The notes below the pieces were generated by a model. It did not search any database. It saw only the letters and a list, made by a program, of their open reading frames with translations, and had not been told where the DNA came from. 64,000 bases of DNA from Hanstruepera neustonica (GTDB taxonomy: Bacteria; Bacteroidota; Bacteroidia; Flavobacteriales; Flavobacteriaceae): positions 310,001 through 374,000 of the forward strand of contig NZ_POWF01000001.1 in assembly GCF_002895005.1 (NCBI RefSeq). The letters are read 5' to 3'. Each line of letters opens with the position of its first letter. The first letter of the stretch is position 1. The position numbers were made by a program, and so were the translations under genes. Below, one piece after another: positions 1 through 10,052 of this stretch.

Positions 1-2
1 CG

Positions 3-1094
3 CATGAATCTGGTTTATTAGCCGTTGTTGTCATGGGCATGGTATTAGGTAACAGCCAACTTCAAAACCGAAAAGAATTACTTTATTTTAAAGAGTCATT
101 AAGTGTCTTGTTGATTTCAATATTGTTCATTTTGTTAGCGGCCAATATTAGTGTTGATGACTTGATGCTTTTATATAATTGGAATACGGCAGTTTTATTT
201 GCCATTGTGGTTTTTATAATAAGACCTTTGGCTGTTTTTTTAAGCACCACGGGTTCAAAATTGAAGACAAACGAAAAAACGTTCATTAGCTGGGTTGGTC
301 CAAGAGGTATTGTAGCTGCAGGAATCGCATCGCTTTTTGGAACCAAACTTATTAAACAAGGTGTTGAAGGGGCCGAATATATCACGCCTTTGGTGTTCAT
401 GATTGTTTTGGGAACAGTATTGTTAAATGCTACAACGGCTCGATTTGTAGCCAAAATTTTGGGCGTTTTCTTAACAAAAAGTGAAGGTATTTTAATTATT
501 GGAGCTTCTAAATTTGCTCGTGTTATAGGTCATTATTTGGAATCCAATGGAAGACATGTGGTTCTCATTGACAGTAATCAAACTAATATCAATAAATCTT
601 TAGAGCTCGGGCTTGAGGCATTGAATGTCAACATATACTCTGAAACTCTTACAGATAATATTGAATTGAGTGATGTTGGTTATTTAATGGCTATGACAGC
701 TAATTCCGATATTAACAAATATGCTATCAATAAGTTTAGCAAACAATTTGGTGAGAACGGTAGCTTTAGATTGGTTACTCGAGACGAAATGAAAAATAGT
801 GAGGACAATCCAAAGGAAGGCCTATTTTCTCATACAGACGATTTTATAAAACTAACAGAGGTAACCCGTAAAAATCCGCTTATCAACGAAATACCGATTA
901 GGGATAAGGATCACTACGATAGGTTAATAGAAATAACCAACAACGACGACGATATTGTCCCACTATTCGTGAAAGACAAAGAAGGGGAGCTTCACATTAT
1001 TTCGTCCTATAATAAGGATACCAATAAGATCAATGATAACTGCAGTCTGGTTTACCTTGGAAAACTATTAAACAGTGATGAAGACAACAATTAG
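3..1094 (+). CDS. Na+/H+ antiporter (CPA1/NhaP type) with C-terminal TrkA-N-like domain, 5' end outside window
   Basis: The reading frame is open from the first complete codon (position 3), so the start lies upstream of the window. The visible part begins with [12 protein letters not shown], typical of a transmembrane segment of CPA1 Na+(K+)/H+ antiporters. Several hydrophobic helices follow to about codon 155. A soluble Rossmann-like region then starts at [13 protein letters not shown], a TrkA-N-type nucleotide-binding fold that in this family is thought to gate transport. It probably exchanges Na+ or K+ for H+ at the inner membrane. The gene converges on lepA and its TAG stop overlaps the lepA stop by four bases. 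Family call is firm; ion specificity cannot be read from sequence. Confidence 0.85.
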   Translation, partial: HESGLLAVVVMGMVLGNSQLQNRKELLYFKESLSVLLISILFILLAANISVDDLMLLYNWNTAVLFAIVVFIIRPLAVFLSTTGSKLKTNEKTFISWVGPRGIVAAGIASLFGTKLIKQGVEGAEYITPLVFMIVLGTVLLNATTARFVAKILGVFLTKSEGILIIGASKFARVIGHYLESNGRHVVLIDSNQTNINKSLELGLEALNVNIYSETLTDNIELSDVGYLMAMTANSDINKYAINKFSKQFGENGSFRLVTRDEMKNSEDNPKEGLFSHTDDFIKLTEVTRKNPLINEIPIRDKDHYDRLIEITNNDDDIVPLFVKDKEGELHIISSYNKDTNKINDNCSLVYLGKLLNSDEDNN

Positions 1095-2887
1095 TCGTTC
1101 AGTTTTAAAACAGCCATAAATGCTTGTTGCGGTATTTCAACATTACCCACTTGACGCATTTTCTTTTTACCCTTTTTCTGTTTTTCCAATAGCTTTCGTT
1201 TTCTGGAGATATCACCACCGTAACACTTGGCAGTGACATCTTTACGTAAAGCTTTGATAGTTTCTCTTGAAATAATTTTTGCACCAATAGCTGCCTGTAT
1301 AGGTATATCAAATTGTTGACGCGGAATCAATTCTTTTAATTTCTCGCACATCTTTTTACCAATATTGTAAGCATTATCAGCATGTATTAATGCTGAAAGG
1401 GCGTCAACTTGTTGTGAATTCAATAAAATATCAACTCGAACCAATTTTGAAGCTCGCATGCCGATTGGAGAATAGTCAAAAGACGCATAACCTTTGGAAA
1501 CAGTTTTCAACCTATCGTAAAAATCAAATACTATTTCAGCTAGAGGCATATCAAAACTCAATTCAACGCGTTCAGGTGTAAGATAGGTTTGGTTTTTTAT
1601 TTGACCGCGCTTTTCAATGCATAAGCTCATGACCGAACCAACAAAATCTGCCTTGGTAATAATTGTTGCTTTGATATAAGGCTCCTCAACACGGTTCAAG
1701 GTTGAAGGATCGGGCAAATCCGTTGGATTGTTGACAATAATAATATCATCAGGATTTTTATTTGTAAATGCATGGTAAGACACGTTAGGTACAGTCGTAA
1801 TGACCGTCATGTCGAATTCACGCTCCAAACGTTCTTGAATAATTTCCAGGTGTAGCATGCCTAAAAATCCACAACGAAAACCAAAACCTAGTGCAGCTGA
1901 ACTTTCTGGTTGAAAAACCAAAGAGGCATCATTCAACTGAAGCTTTTCCATGGATGCTCTTAAATCCTCATAATCCTCTGTGTCAACTGGATAAATTCCA
2001 GCAAACACCATGGGTTTTACATCTTCAAATCCACTTATGGCATTTTTAGTAGGCTCTTTAGCATCCGTAATCGTATCACCAACTTTAACTTCTTTGGCTT
2101 CCTTAATTCCAGTAATTAGGTAGCCAACGTCTCCAGCCTTAATCTCATTTTTTGGAAGCTGTTTTAATTTCAAGGTTCCAACTTCATCAGCATAATAACT
2201 TTTTCCAGTAGCAATAAATTTAATATGCTGTCCTTTTTTAATGGAACCATTTATAACCCTGAAGTAGGTTTCAACACCACGGAATGGATTGTAAACAGAA
2301 TCAAAAATCAGCGCTTGAAGTGGCTCATCAACATTGCCTTTTGGGGCTGGAACACGTTCAATAATAGCCGTTAATATGTCTTCAATACCCAAACCAGTTT
2401 TGGCACTGGCAGGTATGACTTCTGAAGGGTCGCAACCTAACAAATCTACAATATCATCGGTTACTTCTTCGGGATTAGCGCTTGGCAAATCTATTTTGTT
2501 AAGCACGGGAATAATTTCCAAGTCATTTTCCAATGCCAAATATAAATTTGAGATAGTTTGTGCCTGAATACTCTGCGCGGCATCAACAATCAGCAAAGCA
2601 CCCTCACAAGCAGCAATAGAACGCGATACTTCATAGGAAAAATCAACATGCCCTGGAGTATCAATTAAGTTTAATACATATTGCTCGCCATTGTGCATAT
2701 AATCCATTTGAATCGCATGTGATTTAATGGTAATACCACGCTCACGCTCCAAGTCCATATTATCCAATAATTGGTCCTGCTTTTCACGGTCAGTTACGGA
2801 ACCTGTAAAGTCCAACAAACGGTCGGCCAAGGTACTTTTCCCATGATCAATATGCGCAATGATGCAAAAATTTCTAATGTTCTTCAT
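1091..2887 (-). CDS. lepA: Elongation factor 4 (LepA), ribosome back-translocating GTPase
   Basis: At 598 aa this matches the usual LepA length. The G1 motif A-H-I-D-H-G-K-S-T is at residues 11-19, the G3 motif D-T-P-G-H follows, and G4 is N-K-I-D. The C-terminal half carries EF-G-like domains III and V and the LepA-specific C-terminal domain ([15 protein letters not shown]-x-G-K-K). LepA binds ribosomes and remodels stalled elongation complexes. The ATG start gives the canonical N-terminus M-K-N-I-R-N-F-C. A perfect -7 box lies 35 nt upstream. The gene is monocistronic and converges with the antiporter. Confidence 0.97.
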   Translation of the reverse strand: MKNIRNFCIIAHIDHGKSTLADRLLDFTGSVTDREKQDQLLDNMDLERERGITIKSHAIQMDYMHNGEQYVLNLIDTPGHVDFSYEVSRSIAACEGALLIVDAAQSIQAQTISNLYLALENDLEIIPVLNKIDLPSANPEEVTDDIVDLLGCDPSEVIPASAKTGLGIEDILTAIIERVPAPKGNVDEPLQALIFDSVYNPFRGVETYFRVINGSIKKGQHIKFIATGKSYYADEVGTLKLKQLPKNEIKAGDVGYLITGIKEAKEVKVGDTITDAKEPTKNAISGFEDVKPMVFAGIYPVDTEDYEDLRASMEKLQLNDASLVFQPESSAALGFGFRCGFLGMLHLEIIQERLEREFDMTVITTVPNVSYHAFTNKNPDDIIIVNNPTDLPDPSTLNRVEEPYIKATIITKADFVGSVMSLCIEKRGQIKNQTYLTPERVELSFDMPLAEIVFDFYDRLKTVSKGYASFDYSPIGMRASKLVRVDILLNSQQVDALSALIHADNAYNIGKKMCEKLKELIPRQQFDIPIQAAIGAKIISRETIKALRKDVTAKCYGGDISRKRKLLEKQKKGKKKMRQVGNVEIPQQAFMAVLKLND

Positions 2888-2921
2888 AATCTGCTACCAA
2901 GCATAAACTGTAAATAGTTTG

Positions 2922-2929
2922 CAAATATA
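2922..2929 (-). promoter_or_regulatory. Bacteroidota -7 box for lepA
   Basis: TATATTTG on the minus strand is a perfect match to TAnnTTTG and is 35 nt before the lepA ATG. No well-spaced TTG -33 element is seen. Such boxes occur by chance every one to two kb per strand in DNA this AT-rich, so support comes from position. Confidence 0.5.
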
Positions 2930-2982
2930 ATTGTTTTATTATGCTTTAAATATTTCTAACCAACAATATTGCAGTATTTTGA

Positions 2983-3001
2983 TTTACGGTAAATCCGTAA
3001 A
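2983..3001. promoter_or_regulatory. Inverted repeat upstream of the TonB-receptor-like gene (possible operator)
   Basis: TTTACGG, five bases, CCGTAAA: a perfect 7-bp-arm palindrome 46 nt before the ATG at 3047 and upstream of a weak -7-like TATATTGC. It has no T-run, so it is not a terminator. The size and symmetry suit a dimeric repressor or activator site, but no regulator is identified. Confidence 0.35.
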
Positions 3002-3046
3002 CAAAAGTTTAAAACTATTTTTATATTGCATTTCCAAACTAACTCG

Positions 3047-5473
3047 ATGAATCTTAAAATAAAAATTTGCTTACTCATTATAAGCGTCTTAGCTGGTGCG
3101 TCAGCTTTTAGTCAAGATTTTTCTGTTTCGGGATTTGTTATTGATACACAAGGTAATCCCATTTCTTTTGCCAATATAGTCCTGTTATCCAAAACCGATT
3201 CAACAGCAATCAAAGGAACTACTTCTAATGACAAGGGTTTTTTCCTTATAGAGCATATTGATCCAAACAGTTATTTATTAAGAACGAGTTTTATTGGCTA
3301 TGGAGAACATGATAAAAATATTACCATTGAAAACACTAGCTTAGATGTTGGGGATATTATTCTTCAGGAGTCAGCTGAATCATTAGATGAAATTTCGATT
3401 ATTGCAAAAAAGCCAACAATCAAAAAGGAGGCAGATCGATTGGTGTTTAATGTAGAAAATACCGCATTAAGCGAGGGAAATGTTTTGGAAGTTGTTAGAA
3501 GCACACCGGGAGTTCTTGTTTTAGATGGATCTATTTCCGTAAAAAATACGACACCCACTGTCTATATCAACGACAGAAAAGTTCAGTTATCTAGTAATGA
3601 ACTTATGAACTTATTAGAGGGATCACCAGCCAACAGTATAAAGTCTGTTGAGGTTATTACTAATCCTGGCGCAAAATATGATGCTTCTGATGGTATTGTA
3701 ATTAACATTGTGATGGGGCGAAACCTTATTGCTGGTTATCGAGGTACCATTTTCACCAATTATACGCAAGGGTTTTACCCTAGATATAATGCTGGAATCA
3801 CCAATTTTTATAAAAACAATAAAATAAATGTATTTGCAAGTTATAGCTATAATAACGATAAAATAGGCCGCGTGAGTGATGAACAGGTGAATTTTATTGA
3901 CAACAACGATGCCATTTACGAGCGTTGGGATTCTGATTTCGACAGAGTAACCAAATCGCAAACCCATACCATAAATACCAATTTTGACTATTTTATTAAT
4001 GACAATAACACCTTAAGCTTTTCATCTAATTTGTTGTTTCTCCCGAAATTTGATTATGTCATTAATGGCCAAACAAATGTTTTTGACCCCAATTATAATA
4101 GGCTCTATAATTTTGATAATGTGAATAATTCTAGTGATGACAAATACAATTTGGGTTTTGATTTGGATTATGTAAGTCATTTCAATAATGACAGTAAATT
4201 GTCTCTAAATGTCCACTTAACCACTTATGATTATAATAGAGACCAGAAAGTTAATAGTAATTACTATTTTAATGATAGTAATTTGAATTTCTCCAATGCC
4301 TTTGAAACGACTTCTAAACAAAACACCTTAATCAATACCGCTCAAGCAGATTATAGTTTACCAATATCAGAAAACACTGGGTCGTTATCGTTTGGCGCAA
4401 AAGGCTCTTTTGTGAATACCGATAGTGAAATCAATCAGTTTGACATAGAAAATGGTAATACGATTTTTGATCCCAATAACTCAAATGCTTTTGACTACAA
4501 GGAAAGCGTCATTGGGGCTTATGCAGAATTTGAAAAGAGTTGGGAAAAGTTTGATTTGAGTTTGGGTTTACGGGTTGAACAGTCTAATATTGAAGGCAAA
4601 TCTTTAGTAACTAACAACACCTTAACCCAAGATTATTTTAACTGGTTTCCAACGGCAAATGTTAGTTATCAAGCTTCTGAAAAAATGAATTTTTATTCCA
4701 ATTACAAAAGAAGTATCGAAAGACCAGACTACCAGTCTTTGAATCCATTTAGGTTTTACTTGAATGATAACACCATTGTAACTGGGAATCCTAATTTACA
4801 GCCAGCAATAACGGACTATGTTGAATTTGGCATCTCATTAAACAGTCGGTTTTTTGTACAGACTTATTACAAAAACACCGACGCCAGTTTTATGGAGCTT
4901 CCTTTGCAAGACAACGATAATAATTTGTTGATTTATACACCCACCAACTTAAGCACGACCATTGAATATGGATTTGACTTTTACACCTTTTTCGATATCA
5001 CTCAAAAATGGAATGTCTATTTTGTGACATCTGTTTATAATATTGAGGAGGAAGCAACTATCAATAACAACGTACTTAATAGAGATCGATGGTCTAATTA
5101 TACTGAATTGAGCAATGCTTGGTCATTTTTAAAAGACAATAGCCTATCTGCTAATTTATCGCTGATTTTCATGGGCAAAAACCAACAAGGTTTTCAGGTT
5201 GTTGACGGAAGGTTGTTCAGTGAATTATCAATAAAGAAAACTATTTTTAAAGATCGTGGTGCAATAACTTTATCTGCAGGTGATTTGTTTAATAAGCAGG
5301 ACTTTAAAGTCACCACCAAGTACTTGAGGCAGGATAACTCTAGGTTTTTAAATCAGGATAATAGATTTATAAAACTAGGCTTCAGCTACAAATTTGGAAA
5401 CACAGGTTTGGAAACCAACCAAAGAAGCAAAGATAAAGCCGAACGAGACCGATTGGAAAAATCAGGCAATTAG
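3047..5473 (+). CDS. Outer-membrane beta-barrel protein, TonB-dependent-receptor-like, with N-terminal carboxypeptidase-regulatory-like domain
   Basis: The ATG at 3047 opens directly into a signal peptide (M-N-L-K-I-K-I-C-L-L-I-I-S-V-L ... A-F-S-Q). The frame could extend to a TTG at 3026, but that would add polar residues ahead of the signal. Residues ~25-110 form a carboxypeptidase-D-regulatory-like beta sandwich (V-S-G-F-V-I-D-T-Q-G-N-P-I). A plug-like region follows (V-L-E-V-V-R-S-T-P-G-V-L-V, then S-V-E-V-I-T-N-P-G-A-K-Y-D). From ~230 to the end are many aromatic, Asn-rich amphipathic strands of an outer-membrane barrel. This resembles the Bacteroidota OMP_b-brl family. No TonB box or SusD partner is visible, so the substrate is unknown. 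Its TAG stop overlaps the converging gene by four bases. Confidence 0.8.
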   Translation: MNLKIKICLLIISVLAGASAFSQDFSVSGFVIDTQGNPISFANIVLLSKTDSTAIKGTTSNDKGFFLIEHIDPNSYLLRTSFIGYGEHDKNITIENTSLDVGDIILQESAESLDEISIIAKKPTIKKEADRLVFNVENTALSEGNVLEVVRSTPGVLVLDGSISVKNTTPTVYINDRKVQLSSNELMNLLEGSPANSIKSVEVITNPGAKYDASDGIVINIVMGRNLIAGYRGTIFTNYTQGFYPRYNAGITNFYKNNKINVFASYSYNNDKIGRVSDEQVNFIDNNDAIYERWDSDFDRVTKSQTHTINTNFDYFINDNNTLSFSSNLLFLPKFDYVINGQTNVFDPNYNRLYNFDNVNNSSDDKYNLGFDLDYVSHFNNDSKLSLNVHLTTYDYNRDQKVNSNYYFNDSNLNFSNAFETTSKQNTLINTAQADYSLPISENTGSLSFGAKGSFVNTDSEINQFDIENGNTIFDPNNSNAFDYKESVIGAYAEFEKSWEKFDLSLGLRVEQSNIEGKSLVTNNTLTQDYFNWFPTANVSYQASEKMNFYSNYKRSIERPDYQSLNPFRFYLNDNTIVTGNPNLQPAITDYVEFGISLNSRFFVQTYYKNTDASFMELPLQDNDNNLLIYTPTNLSTTIEYGFDFYTFFDITQKWNVYFVTSVYNIEEEATINNNVLNRDRWSNYTELSNAWSFLKDNSLSANLSLIFMGKNQQGFQVVDGRLFSELSIKKTIFKDRGAITLSAGDLFNKQDFKVTTKYLRQDNSRFLNQDNRFIKLGFSYKFGNTGLETNQRSKDKAERDRLEKSGN

Positions 5474-6567
5474 TCTTGCCATTCCGCAATGAACAAATTG
5501 GTATCGTGGCCGCCACCGTTGTTTCGGTTTGAGGAGAATATCAACTTTTTTCCATCGTTAGAAAACACCGGAAACGCATCGAACGTTTCACTATGGGTAA
5601 CACGCTCCAAGTTCTTTCCATCAATATCAATTAAATATAAATTAAACGGGAAGCCTCTTTCGGATTCAAAATTTGATGAAAACAGTATTTTTTCTCCACT
5701 AGGGTGAAAAAATGGACTCCAGTTGGCATTTCCTAAATTGGTTAATTGACGTAAATCACTACCATCAGCATTGCAGATATATAATTCCATTTCAGTTGGT
5801 TGAACCAATCCTTCGGCTAATAATTCTTTATATTCTTTGATTTCTTCTTCTGTTTTTGGTCTTGATGAGCGAAAGATAATTTTTGTTCCATCAGGCGAAA
5901 AGAAGGCACCACCATCATATCCTAGTTCAAAAGTAATTTGTTTTACATCACTCCCATCCAGATTCATAGTGTATAGATCAATATCACCGTTTCGAGTTGA
6001 GGTAAATACAATTTTATCACCTTTTGGCGATACTGTCGGTTCTGCATCATAACCTTCTTCATTGGTCAGCTGAGCCGTAATATTGCCTTGTAAATCCGCA
6101 ACAAAAATGTCGTAGGTATCATAAATAGGCCAAATATATTTACCGTTTTTTCGCAAAGGTGTTTCTGGGCACTCATCTCCCCCTAAATGAGTCGAGGCGT
6201 ATATAATATGTTCATTATCAGGCAAGAAATAGGCACATGTTGTACGGCCTTTGCCAGTACTTACCATTGGAGGCATATGATCTTCAAAGACATCATCAGC
6301 TTGCATTAAAAACATCTGATCACAACTCACATTCCAGCCAGTATTATTGGATTGAAAAACAATTTGTTTATCATCAAAGCTCCAGTAGGCTTCAGCATTA
6401 TCACCACCAAATGTAATTTGCTTGATGGATTTAAAGTGTTTTTCTTCAGGATATATCAAAGAGTCAACCCATTTTGTAGCGCCGGAATTAGCATCGGCTG
6501 TTTTTGAGTTATCGGTCTTACAAGAAACGGTAATTAATAAAATAAAAATATAAAAATAAGTTCTCAT
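5470..6567 (-). CDS. TolB-like WD40/PD40 beta-propeller lipoprotein
   Basis: The N-terminus M-R-T-Y-F-Y-I-F-I-L-L-I-T-V-S-C-K is a lipoprotein signal with the lipobox Cys at residue 16. The remaining ~345 residues are PD40-type blades with the repeated pattern S-P-x-G-x-x-I-x-F-x-S-x-R (for example V-S-P-K-G-D-K-I-V-F-T-S and F-S-P-D-G-T-K-I-I-F-R-S), as in TolB and tricorn propellers. It is anchored in the inner or outer membrane facing the periplasm and is probably a protein-interaction scaffold. Whether it serves a Tol-Pal-like function is not known; no tol gene is adjacent. It is transcribed divergently from the M28 peptidase gene. Confidence 0.8.
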   Translation of the reverse strand: MRTYFYIFILLITVSCKTDNSKTADANSGATKWVDSLIYPEEKHFKSIKQITFGGDNAEAYWSFDDKQIVFQSNNTGWNVSCDQMFLMQADDVFEDHMPPMVSTGKGRTTCAYFLPDNEHIIYASTHLGGDECPETPLRKNGKYIWPIYDTYDIFVADLQGNITAQLTNEEGYDAEPTVSPKGDKIVFTSTRNGDIDLYTMNLDGSDVKQITFELGYDGGAFFSPDGTKIIFRSSRPKTEEEIKEYKELLAEGLVQPTEMELYICNADGSDLRQLTNLGNANWSPFFHPSGEKILFSSNFESERGFPFNLYLIDIDGKNLERVTHSETFDAFPVFSNDGKKLIFSSNRNNGGGHDTNLFIAEWQD

Positions 6568-6610
6568 GCGTTTTCCTTGTCAAAAAGTGGCAATTATTCT
6601 GTAATTTCGC

Positions 6611-6618
6611 CAAAAATA
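6611..6618 (-). promoter_or_regulatory. -7 box in the divergent region between the TolB-like and M28 genes
   Basis: TATTTTTG on the minus strand is a perfect TAnnTTTG, 43 nt before the TolB-like ATG. On the plus strand the near match TAATTTCG (6602-6609) precedes the M28 gene, so the two promoters probably overlap in this 62-nt gap. Confidence 0.4.
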
Positions 6619-6629
6619 AGATTATTAAC

Positions 6630-7853
6630 ATGAAGAAAATATCGCTATTGGTACTTTTTATAACGCTATTAGGTTGTAAAAAAGACTATAAACCAGAAAA
6701 TAAGATTAAGGAAGATGTTACTTTTTTAGCAGACGACAAACTTGAAGGTCGTCAAACAGGAACAGCTGGCGAGCAGGAAGCCGCGGCTTATATTGCCAAA
6801 CGCTTTAAAGAATTGGGTTTGCAGCCCAGTGGCACTTCAGACTACTATCAGGCATTTAGCTTTAAACCTAAAACAGATCCTCATAGCGAGGTGTCGTTTA
6901 CAACCATGGCAGAAGATGGTACTATAACAGGAACCAATGTTTTAGGATATATTGATAATAAGGCCGATAACACCATAATTATAGGCGCACATTATGATCA
7001 TTTAGGTTATGGTGGTGACGGATCATTGTACAAAGGCGAAAAAGCCATCCACAACGGAGCAGATGATAACGCCAGTGGTGTTGCCGTTATGCTGAATTTA
7101 GCGAGTAAACTAAAAGAAACCAATACAGCTAATAATTATTTGTTTATGGCTTTTTCAGGTGAAGAAATGGGTTTGTTGGGGTCTAATTACTTTGTTAAAA
7201 ACCCAACCATTGACACCAAGGCGGTGAGTTATATGATAAATATGGATATGGTGGGTAGACTCAAACAGGATAGTACTCTAGCGGTTTATGGTACTGGAAC
7301 GTCGCCTATTTTTAAACAGGTTTTAAATTCACACAATGACAAGTTTAAACTTATAGAAAAAGAATCAGGTGTGGGGCCAAGTGACCACACATCATTTTAT
7401 TTAGCCGATATTCCAGTAATGCATTTCTTTACTGGTCAGCACGAAGATTATCATAAACCTAGTGATGATTCTGATAAGTTGAATTATGAAGGAATGGAAA
7501 CCATTTCAAATTATATTTTTGAAATTATCACTGATTTGAATGATAATGGCAAATTAGCTTTCAGAAAAACAAAAAATGAAAGTGAAGAAACGCCACGTTT
7601 TAAAGTTGGTTTAGGAGTTGTACCTGATTACATGTTTGATGGAAAAGGTATGCGCATTGATGGTGTGAGCGAAGATAAGCCGGCTCAAAAAGCGGGTTTA
7701 CAAAAAGGTGATATTGTTATTAAATTAGGTGATAGTGCCATTGTAGACATGATGAGTTACATGCGTGCACTTTCTGTATTTAAGGAAGGTGATTCTACAA
7801 ATGTACGCGTGGAACGAAAAGGAGATACTTTGGATATAGATTTAAAATTTTAA
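6630..7853 (+). CDS. M28-family zinc aminopeptidase lipoprotein with C-terminal PDZ domain
   Basis: A lipoprotein signal (M-K-K-I-S-L-L-V-L-F-I-T-L-L-G-C-K-K) has its Cys at residue 16. The M28 catalytic region shows I-I-G-A-H-Y-D-H-L-G-Y, the metal-bridging N-G-A-D-D-N-A-S-G, the general-base motif F-S-G-E-E-M-G-L-L-G-S, M-D-M-V-G-R and the late His in M-H-F-F-T-G-Q-H-E-D-Y-H-K-P. Residues ~320-407 are a PDZ domain (G-L-G-V-V-P-D-Y ... A-Q-K-A-G-L-Q-K-G-D). It should release amino acids from peptides at the cell envelope. dusB follows after 4 nt, so the two are probably co-transcribed. Confidence 0.9.
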   Translation: MKKISLLVLFITLLGCKKDYKPENKIKEDVTFLADDKLEGRQTGTAGEQEAAAYIAKRFKELGLQPSGTSDYYQAFSFKPKTDPHSEVSFTTMAEDGTITGTNVLGYIDNKADNTIIIGAHYDHLGYGGDGSLYKGEKAIHNGADDNASGVAVMLNLASKLKETNTANNYLFMAFSGEEMGLLGSNYFVKNPTIDTKAVSYMINMDMVGRLKQDSTLAVYGTGTSPIFKQVLNSHNDKFKLIEKESGVGPSDHTSFYLADIPVMHFFTGQHEDYHKPSDDSDKLNYEGMETISNYIFEIITDLNDNGKLAFRKTKNESEETPRFKVGLGVVPDYMFDGKGMRIDGVSEDKPAQKAGLQKGDIVIKLGDSAIVDMMSYMRALSVFKEGDSTNVRVERKGDTLDIDLKF

Positions 7854-7857
7854 GAGC

Positions 7858-8850
7858 TTGGTTAAAATCGGTGACATAGAGCTTCCTGATTTTCCTTTGC
7901 TATTGGCGCCAATGGAAGACGTTAGCGATCCACCGTTCCGTGCATTGTGCAAGGAGCAAGGTGCCGATGTGGTGTATACTGAATTTGTATCCAGTGAAGG
8001 GTTAATTCGCAATGCTGCAAAGAGCGTGATGAAGTTGGATATCTACGAGAAAGAACGCCCTGTTGGCATCCAAATATTTGGCGCAAATTTAGATAGCATG
8101 CTCCAAACCATTGACATTGTTGAAAAGTCCAACCCAGATATTATAGACATTAACTTTGGTTGTCCAGTAAAAAAAGTAGTTAGCAAAGGCGCAGGAGCAG
8201 GTATTTTGAAGGATGTTTGCTTGATGGAACAACTCACAGCAGAAATGGTAAAACGAACCAATCTTCCAGTGACCGTAAAAACGCGTCTAGGATGGGATCA
8301 CGACTCCATTAAAATTGTTGAGGTTGCCGAACGGTTGCAAGATGTGGGCTGTAAGGCCATTGCCATACATGGAAGAACTCGAGCTCAAATGTACAAAGGC
8401 AATGCCGACTGGAAACCAATTGCCGAAGTGAAAAACAACCCAAGAATGCACATCCCTGTTTTTGGTAATGGTGATGTTGATTGCCCAGAGCGAGCCATGG
8501 AAATGCGAGACAGTTATGGATTGGATGGCTGTATGATTGGTCGAGCCACAATTGGAAACCCATGGTTTTTTAAACAGGTGAAACATTTTTTTAAAACAGG
8601 CGAACACTTATCACCCATCTCACTTCAAGAACGTGTTGAAGCAGCCAGAAGACACCTACAAATGGCCATTGATTGGAAAGGTGAAAAGTTAGGGGTTTTT
8701 GAAACCAGAAGGCATTACACCAACTATTTTAAAGGTATTCCAAACTTTAAGGAATATAGAATGCAAATGGTTACAAGTGACGATTCAAAAGATGTCTTTC
8801 AGGCATTTGATGATGTACTTGCAAATTTTTCTGACTATCAATTTGCCTGA
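7858..8850 (+). CDS. dusB: tRNA-dihydrouridine synthase (DusB type)
   Basis: This FMN enzyme reduces uridines in tRNA D-loops. Visible motifs are L-L-A-P-M-E-D-V-S-D-P-P-F-R (FMN site), I-N-F-G-C-P-V-K-K-V with the catalytic Cys, V-K-T-R-L-G-W, I-H-G-R-T-R-A-Q-M-Y and G-N-G-D-V. At 330 aa it is full length. The start is a TTG; no ATG lies upstream in frame and the next Met would delete the FMN motif, so M-V-K-I-G-D-I-E-L-P is the supported N-terminus. It begins 4 nt after the M28 stop. Its 3' end overlaps the converging permease gene by 13 nt. Confidence 0.93.
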   Translation: MVKIGDIELPDFPLLLAPMEDVSDPPFRALCKEQGADVVYTEFVSSEGLIRNAAKSVMKLDIYEKERPVGIQIFGANLDSMLQTIDIVEKSNPDIIDINFGCPVKKVVSKGAGAGILKDVCLMEQLTAEMVKRTNLPVTVKTRLGWDHDSIKIVEVAERLQDVGCKAIAIHGRTRAQMYKGNADWKPIAEVKNNPRMHIPVFGNGDVDCPERAMEMRDSYGLDGCMIGRATIGNPWFFKQVKHFFKTGEHLSPISLQERVEAARRHLQMAIDWKGEKLGVFETRRHYTNYFKGIPNFKEYRMQMVTSDDSKDVFQAFDDVLANFSDYQFA

Positions 8851-10052
8851 CTATAAACCAAACTTTTAGTAATTCTTGAGGAGGCTATTTTTGAGGCACC
8901 GACACCAAGTATAGAAATTGTTATAAAAACGATAACAACGTTCTCAATTTTGATGGCCATAGGATAGGGAAGGGAGGGTGTCAACATAACTAATCCAAAA
9001 GTTTCTTGTAACCAAACTAATATCAGCCCTAAAATCAAGCCTATAAATCCACCAAAAACAGCCATCATACTGCCTTGTAAAAAGAAAATCTTTTTAATAT
9101 CTGACAGTGTAGCCCCTAAATTATTTAGGGTATGTAATGTTTTCTTTTTATCAAGAATCATCATGATGATGGATCCTATTACATTAAAAAGTGCAATAAT
9201 AAGGATCAAAGTGAAAATTAAGTAAACTGCTAAATTTTCTGTGTTGAGCATTTTATGGAGTGCATCATTTAATTCCGATTTGTTCTTTAAAACAATTTTG
9301 TCTCCCAAAATACTCAGGATTTTCGCTCTGACTTCGGCTTCATTACCTGGGTCTTTTAATCTAAATTCAATGGCAGAAACTTGATCTTCATTGTACCCTG
9401 TCAGATGTTGTGCCATTTCAATTGGCATAAATACGTATTTGTCATTCAATGTTTCGTTTACATCAAAGACACCAACATTTATCGCCTTTACGGAATTAAA
9501 GGCTGTTTGAATATCGGTTATTTGACCCTTTCCAGGTTTAGGAATATACAAATCAACTGTTTTACCATAGTCTATAACACCAATTGATAAGCGATTGGAA
9601 ATACCCCAACCAACTACTATTTGATTGGATTGTTCTGAAAACCAACTTCCAAGAGGTACAATGGAATCAACGGCATTTACCAATTGATAATTAGAATCGA
9701 CACCCTTAACAAATGCATCAGGATAGCTCTTTTCTTCATAAGAAATTAAAACACGTTCTTCAACAACTTTTGAAAAGTCAAGAATATTGTCGTCAGTCTT
9801 GAGGGCATTTAGTTCAGAGGGGGTTATATTAAAGGATTTACCAACTGCAGATTCCGCCTTCAAGTCAGGGTCAATCAATGAAGTAAATTCCAGGGTGAAA
9901 TCTTTAAGTCCGGCAAAACCAGATAGTACGACAAAAAGGGACAATGCGCCAATAATAACACTGATAGCGGCAATGATAGTAATAAAATTTATAGCATTGT
10001 TACTGCTTTTTGAAAGCAAATATCGTTTGGCTATATATAAGGAAAAATTCAA
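8838..10052 (-). CDS. ABC transporter permease, LolC/LolE (FtsX-fold) family
   Basis: The 404-aa protein has an N-terminal membrane helix (I-T-I-I-A-A-I-S-V-I-I-G-A-L-S-L-F-V-V-L-S-G-F), a periplasmic MacB-PCD-like region at ~50-265, and three C-terminal helices (~273-300, 320-350, 370-392). That is the FtsX/LolE layout. The family extracts lipoproteins from the inner membrane or exports other substrates with a LolD-type ATPase, which is not encoded nearby. The start is TTG directly after the rbfA TAA stop (TAATTG), so the two genes are translationally linked and certainly one operon. Confidence 0.85.
   Translation of the reverse strand: MNFSLYIAKRYLLSKSSNNAINFITIIAAISVIIGALSLFVVLSGFAGLKDFTLEFTSLIDPDLKAESAVGKSFNITPSELNALKTDDNILDFSKVVEERVLISYEEKSYPDAFVKGVDSNYQLVNAVDSIVPLGSWFSEQSNQIVVGWGISNRLSIGVIDYGKTVDLYIPKPGKGQITDIQTAFNSVKAINVGVFDVNETLNDKYVFMPIEMAQHLTGYNEDQVSAIEFRLKDPGNEAEVRAKILSILGDKIVLKNKSELNDALHKMLNTENLAVYLIFTLILIIALFNVIGSIIMMILDKKKTLHTLNNLGATLSDIKKIFFLQGSMMAVFGGFIGLILGLILVWLQETFGLVMLTPSLPYPMAIKIENVVIVFITISILGVGASKIASSRITKSLVYSQAN

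Noticed and set aside
3026-3046. TTG start upstream of the receptor-like gene
   Set aside because: It adds polar residues before a complete signal peptide that begins at the ATG at 3047.
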